The notes under the pieces: generated by a model | Told to the model about the DNA's origin: nothing | What the model saw: only the letters and a program-made list of their open reading frames with translations | Database searches by the model: none | Source of the DNA: Candidatus Omnitrophota bacterium | GTDB taxonomy: Bacteria; Omnitrophota; Gorgyraeia; Gygaellales; Profunditerraquicolaceae | Direction of reading: 5' to 3' | DNA length: 8,613 nucleotides | Assembly (NCBI GenBank): GCA_020061545.1 | Contig: JAGUYA010000057.1 | Location: 1-8,613 of the forward strand | Shown here: in pieces, positions 5,935 to 8,613 of the stretch | Position numbering within the stretch: position 1 is the first letter of the stretch | Layout: each line of letters starts with the position of its first letter | Position numbers and translations under genes: made by a program

Positions 5935-6024
5935 TTCTCATTTCAAGCTCTCAGAAAAAATAGATAATGTAAAATATCTTTCGCACTTTTGATATTGCCT
6001 AATGAATAAAAAAGGCATCTCCTC

Positions 6025-6071
6025 TTAGGTTGATAACACAAATTATTAACCTAACCGGGCCTTAAAGGCCC
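6025..6071 (+). promoter_or_regulatory. Two hairpins in the transposase leader
   Basis: TTAGGTTGATAA (6025-6036) pairs with TTATTAACCTAA (6043-6054) over 12 positions with one G-U pair and a CACAAA loop. GGGCCT (6057-6062) pairs with AGGCCC (6066-6071) just behind it. They end 6 nt before the strong Shine-Dalgarno AAAGGAGGA (6075-6083). Similar leader structures in insertion sequences block translation or polymerase entering from outside; that role is inferred here. Confidence 0.5.
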
Positions 6072-6090
6072 AGCAAAGGAGGATACGCCT

Positions 6091-7146
6091 ATGAGTCATC
6101 CAGTAAACTTTTCTAAGGATACTCTACCAAAGCAATGGCAATATGTAAAGCGTAACTTACAAGAGATGGGAATTATCAATCAAACAGAAGCCGATGATAT
6201 GGAAGCAAGAGCAAAGCTTGTGGTAGAAGGATTTTTTCAACGTTCGATAAACGGTGAGTTTAAAGAGCAGATTAAGGCTGAGGAATACGAATGGACAGAT
6301 GAGCGCTCCGACATTCGTTCCGGCACTTATCCGAGGATATTCACAACTACCTTTGGCAAGACAAAACTGCTTATACCTAAGGTCAGGAAGAAAAGCCAGG
6401 ATTATATCTATAAATTGTTTAGCAAGTATCAGCGTAGGCAAAAGAGATTTGACGATATGATAGTATTGTCATTGCTACTAGGATTTTCCACCCGTAAGCA
6501 GCAAAAATTCTTCCAAGCTTTTATCGGTGACTCGGTGAGCCACCAGAGAGCATCAGAGTTATTGCAAAGCCTTGGTAATGATCTGAGAGCTTATCAAACA
6601 AAGCCAATCGAAGACAAATACCGCTTTTTGATTCTCGACGGGCTCTGGGTACATATCCAAGAGCTCGATATCAAAAAAAGACCGGTTCTCTTTGCCTTAG
6701 GCATAACCAAAGACGGCAGACAAGAGGTTATTGCCTTTAAGTTAGCCAAGGGTGAGACCGAAGAAGAATATACAGCTTTCCTTAACGATCTTTACCGCAA
6801 AGGTCTAATGGGTAAGTCGTTAGAGCTGATTATCTCGGATGGCTCTGAAGCGATTAGGAGATTCAGGTTCTTTGTCAACAGATGGCATAACCTTGAACCA
6901 AAAGCAGTCAAGTGCTTCCAGGATGAATTCTATCATACACTTAACTTCTCTGATTTTCCAAAGGAAGTGCGCTCTGCCATATCTACCACTAATCACTTGG
7001 AACGCTTCCTTGAAGAGATACGCCGGCGCATTAAGATTCAGGGTTACTTTAAGAACGAGCGCAGCCTTAACCTTTGGATTTTTGGGCTGATTAAACACAT
7101 AAAGCTAAACCCAATTCAGCAACCTAAGGGCTATGCCTCAAAGTAA
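6091..7146 (+). CDS. IS256/Mutator-family transposase, internally shortened
   Basis: This DDE transposase of 351 aa would cut and join the element's ends. The first aspartate is D183 in ILDGLWVHI, the second D250 in IISDGSEAI, and the glutamate E304 sits in the hallmark TTNHLERFLEEIRRR (299-313). In the family roughly 100 or more residues usually separate the second aspartate from the glutamate; here there are 53. The missing part is the helical insertion that normally carries a QRCxxHK-like segment, as SDGSEAIRRF passes directly into the FVNRWHNLEPKAV region. The reading frame is intact, so this looks like an in-frame internal deletion, and the protein is probably inactive or altered. The ATG at 6091 has an excellent Shine-Dalgarno 7 nt away. 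The family call is firm; activity is doubtful. Confidence 0.88.
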   Translation: MSHPVNFSKDTLPKQWQYVKRNLQEMGIINQTEADDMEARAKLVVEGFFQRSINGEFKEQIKAEEYEWTDERSDIRSGTYPRIFTTTFGKTKLLIPKVRKKSQDYIYKLFSKYQRRQKRFDDMIVLSLLLGFSTRKQQKFFQAFIGDSVSHQRASELLQSLGNDLRAYQTKPIEDKYRFLILDGLWVHIQELDIKKRPVLFALGITKDGRQEVIAFKLAKGETEEEYTAFLNDLYRKGLMGKSLELIISDGSEAIRRFRFFVNRWHNLEPKAVKCFQDEFYHTLNFSDFPKEVRSAISTTNHLERFLEEIRRRIKIQGYFKNERSLNLWIFGLIKHIKLNPIQQPKGYASK

Positions 7147-7210
7147 AAGTGCGAAATATTGCTTGCTTAGCTACAGGAAAAAATTGCTTTATTTTTACTT
7201 GGGATTGTTA

Positions 7211-7216
7211 TATAAT
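7211..7216 (+). promoter_or_regulatory. Possible -10 box of the toxin-antitoxin operon
   Basis: A perfect TATAAT lies 75 nt before the regulator's ATG, but the -35 region (TTTATT at 7188-7193) is poor. A second candidate, TATTAT preceded by TGC at 7241-7249, lies inside the operator. The promoter position is therefore only approximate. Confidence 0.35.
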
Positions 7217-7234
7217 ATCATAAGTAAGACTGAA

Positions 7235-7268
7235 TGATTATGCTATTATAAAGATACTATCATAATCA
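7235..7268. promoter_or_regulatory. Operator-like inverted repeat before the XRE regulator
   Basis: TGATTATG (7235-7242) and CATAATCA (7261-7268) are a perfect 8-bp inverted repeat with 18 bp between them. A partial third copy, ATGATT, follows at 7271-7276. Such sites before XRE-antitoxin genes are usually bound by the encoded regulator for autorepression, which I infer here. Confidence 0.5.
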
Positions 7269-7291
7269 GTATGATTGTCAAGGTTTAATTT

Positions 7292-7513
7292 ATGCTTGCG
7301 GAAAATATAAGAAGGCTAAGAAAGAAAAAGGGGCTGTCGCAGGAGAAGCTTGCTCGCCTTGCAGATATTTCTAATAATACCCTTATAAAAATTGAGCAGG
7401 AAGTTGCAAAGGAGCCCACTATTACCACGGTCACAAAAATAGCCTCTGCCTTAGGTGTTTCTATTGATGAATTGGTAAAAGGAAGTAAGAATAATGAAAA
7501 GAGGAAATTATGA
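7292..7513 (+). CDS. XRE-family helix-turn-helix regulator
   Basis: This 73-aa DNA-binding protein consists of almost nothing but an HTH_3/Cro-C1 domain. Residues 5-62 include NIRRLRKKKGLSQEKLARLA, the turn and recognition helix around ISNNTLIKIEQ (26-36), and the closing ASALGVSIDELV (51-62). It most likely represses its own operon through the inverted repeat upstream. CAAGG lies 8 nt before the ATG. The stop overlaps the start of the next gene as ATGA, so translation is coupled to the toxin-antitoxin pair that follows. Confidence 0.9.
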   Translation: MLAENIRRLRKKKGLSQEKLARLADISNNTLIKIEQEVAKEPTITTVTKIASALGVSIDELVKGSKNNEKRKL

Positions 7514-7803
7514 GAGCTATTAATAATAAAAAGAAGTTACTCGAAATATGCAAAAATAATGACATTGTATTCTTGGCGATATTCGGCTCTTTTGTAAAAG
7601 GAGACTTTACGAAGAAAAGCGATATCGATCTTTTAGCTCGTTTTTCAAAGCCTAAGAGTTTGCTTGATCTTGTAAGGATTGAAAGAATGCTTTCAGAGGT
7701 TTTGGGTAGAAAGACAGACTTATTAACCGAAACCTCTATCAGCCCCTATTTAAGAGACAGAATTAAAAATGAGATGGAGGTAGTTTATGAAAGAGCGGGA
7801 TGA
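7510..7803 (+). CDS. mntA: MntA-type nucleotidyltransferase antitoxin
   Basis: This 97-aa minimal nucleotidyltransferase shows the exact GSx10DxD signature: G26-S27 in FGSFVKGDF, then D38 and D40 in SDIDL, with a third likely metal ligand at D70 in KTDLL. In characterised HepT/MntA systems such proteins neutralise the toxin by attaching AMP to the tyrosine of its RX4HXY motif. That tyrosine is present in the next gene's product, so the same mechanism is likely. The gene overlaps its neighbours on both sides (4 bp upstream, 17 bp downstream). All motif residues are intact, so it is probably active. Confidence 0.9.
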   Translation: MRAINNKKKLLEICKNNDIVFLAIFGSFVKGDFTKKSDIDLLARFSKPKSLLDLVRIERMLSEVLGRKTDLLTETSISPYLRDRIKNEMEVVYERAG

Positions 7804-8131
7804 TACAGTATACCTAAAACATATTTTAGATGCGATTGCTAGAATTGAAGGATATCTTTCTGGGGTTAAACAGGAGACTTTTACCAAGACCCCACTTCTT
7901 CAAGACGGGGTCATTCGGCAGACCGAAATCATTGGAGAAGCAGCTAAAAGGATTTCCTCTGACATGCGAAACAAATACCCCAATATCCCTTGGAAAGACA
8001 TAGCCGGAATGCGAGATAAGCTTATTCATGATTACTTTGGAGTAGATATCAATGCAGTTTGGTCTACGACAAGAAAAGATATTCCGGTGCTAAAATCAGA
8101 GGTGGAACAAATTCTAAAGGACGTTACATAG
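7787..8131 (+). CDS. hepT: HepT-type HEPN RNase toxin (DUF86)
   Basis: This 114-aa all-helical HEPN protein carries RDKLIHDYF with R76, H81 and Y83, the RX4HXY motif that forms the RNase site in the dimer and holds the tyrosine modified by MntA. The body around [13 protein letters not shown] (45-57) and the segment [12 protein letters not shown] before the motif are typical of DUF86. It probably cleaves RNA, often tRNA, when unmodified. The start overlaps mntA by 17 bp, and GGAGG lies 6 nt before the ATG. The stop is only 31 bp from the end of the next insertion sequence, and I see no terminator between them. Confidence 0.9.
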   Translation: MKERDDTVYLKHILDAIARIEGYLSGVKQETFTKTPLLQDGVIRQTEIIGEAAKRISSDMRNKYPNIPWKDIAGMRDKLIHDYFGVDINAVWSTTRKDIPVLKSEVEQILKDVT

Positions 8132-8162
8132 CATTGCGAAGGAGCTTAAGATAATATATTAA

Positions 8163-8613
8163 CCTGAAAAAACGGCGAATTGTCCTGTTTTAAACCGAAC
8201 CTCGACGATGTTACTTTGTAATCTTTCAACAAAGTTATCGGATTTTCAAGCGTTCGATATTGCCGAGTGCCTGATGGAAGAGCCTCTGGTGGATATAGCC
8301 CGCAGGAATTTTGAGCTCGTTGGCGCCTCCGGAATAGACCAATCTGGCTGGCAAAACCAACAGTTCGCTGCGAATCGTTTGAAGCGTAGAAGATTGCCAT
8401 TTGACCGGCAGACACAAAAGCTTGAACCAATTGATCAAATCGTAGCTCAGAAGAATCAAATGGAAATAGACTTGGTTGGCCAAAAAGCTGTTGGTAGGAA
8501 TATCGCCCAGGGGGAAGCTTTCTTTGAGTTCTCTGATGTCCAGTTCGCATCTGGCTCTGGGTCTGTAGAAATACCATACGGTCTCCGCACTCAACGTAAG
8601 GTTGGTAACAAAA
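8163..8613 (-). mobile_element. IS1380-type insertion sequence, one end only
   Basis: The element begins with CCTGAAAAAACGG at 8163, directly after TTAA (8159-8162), and runs off the right edge. Ends starting with CC and a 4-bp AT-rich target suit the IS1380/piggyBac-like group. The transposase reads towards this end. The other end and the second TTAA are outside the window, so the boundary is inferred from one side. Confidence 0.5.
8235..8612 (-). CDS. IS1380-family transposase, C-terminal part
   Basis: The frame is open from the right edge to the stop at 8235, giving about 125 residues of a longer protein. It starts FVTNLTLSAETVWYFYRPRA and continues with RCELDIRELKESFPLGDIP. The YRxRAxxExxIxELK pattern is the C-terminal glutamate region of IS1380/IS4-like DDE transposases, the E supplying the third catalytic acid. 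The later part, ANQVYFHLILLSYDLINWF, also suits that family. The C-terminus looks natural and the frame unbroken, so the copy may be intact beyond the window. Confidence 0.8.
   Translation of the reverse strand, partial: FVTNLTLSAETVWYFYRPRARCELDIRELKESFPLGDIPTNSFLANQVYFHLILLSYDLINWFKLLCLPVKWQSSTLQTIRSELLVLPARLVYSGGANELKIPAGYIHQRLFHQALGNIERLKIR

Larger units (their letters stand above)
5979..7156 (+). mobile_element. IS256/Mutator-type insertion sequence (ends approximate)
   Basis: The perfect 12-bp inverted repeats TTTCGCACTTTT (5979-5990) and AAAAGTGCGAAA (7145-7156) bracket the transposase gene and probably lie at or near the element's ends. The right repeat starts directly after the transposase stop. 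This gives about 1.18 kb, short for the family, in line with the shortened transposase. I found no clear 8-9 bp target duplication next to these repeats, so the exact ends are uncertain or the flanks have diverged. Confidence 0.65.

Noticed and set aside
8146..8577. 143-codon minus-strand frame overlapping the IS1380-type transposase
   Set aside because: The overlapping frame at 8235-8612 has clear transposase motifs and stays open to the window edge, while this frame's translation looks random and glutamine-rich.
1..8613. tRNA, rRNA or CRISPR array
   Set aside because: No cloverleaf, rRNA-like stretch or regularly spaced repeat was seen on either strand by eye.

Overview
The window looks like AT-rich chromosomal DNA from an uncultured Gram-negative bacterium. 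An O-antigen ligase-type membrane protein and a GT2 glycosyltransferase imply a surface polysaccharide. The mix of a KamA enzyme, paired ATP-grasp ligases and assorted insertion sequences would fit lineages such as Omnitrophota, but that placement is an impression from gene content and has not been tested.

Left third (4-3440, minus strand): a three-gene operon reads right to left. It has two tandem D-Ala-D-Ala-ligase-like ATP-grasp ligases (2294-3283, then 1181-2188) followed by a lysine 2,3-aminomutase-type radical SAM enzyme (4-1188). The likely joint job is making beta-lysine and coupling it, or another amino acid, into a small peptide or conjugate; the product is unknown. The leader (3284-3440) carries a TTGACA promoter, an inverted repeat over it, and an intrinsic terminator whose U-tract ends only 8 nt before the first start codon, so attenuation is likely. 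A 101-bp element with 13-bp terminal inverted repeats and a 4-bp TTCA duplication (2188-2288) has inserted exactly at the junction of the two ligase genes. It changed the second gene's start from ATG to GTG and brought its own Shine-Dalgarno.

Middle (3593-5978): a GT2 glycosyltransferase (minus) and an O-antigen ligase/polymerase-type protein (plus) diverge from a 22-bp gap. Their putative promoters overlap and would give leaderless or nearly leaderless mRNAs. The ligase gene carries a 26-bp palindrome with the same ends as the 101-bp element and a TTTA duplication. It adds ten codons in frame. The two copies point to a family of miniature palindromic elements.

Right third (about 5979-8613): an IS256/Mutator-type element has an internally shortened transposase and a leader with two hairpins. 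Next comes a compact operon of an XRE regulator, an MntA-type nucleotidyltransferase antitoxin and a HepT-type HEPN toxin. The end of an IS1380-type element then runs off the window edge, starting at a TTAA target. The toxin-antitoxin module therefore lies between two insertion sequences.
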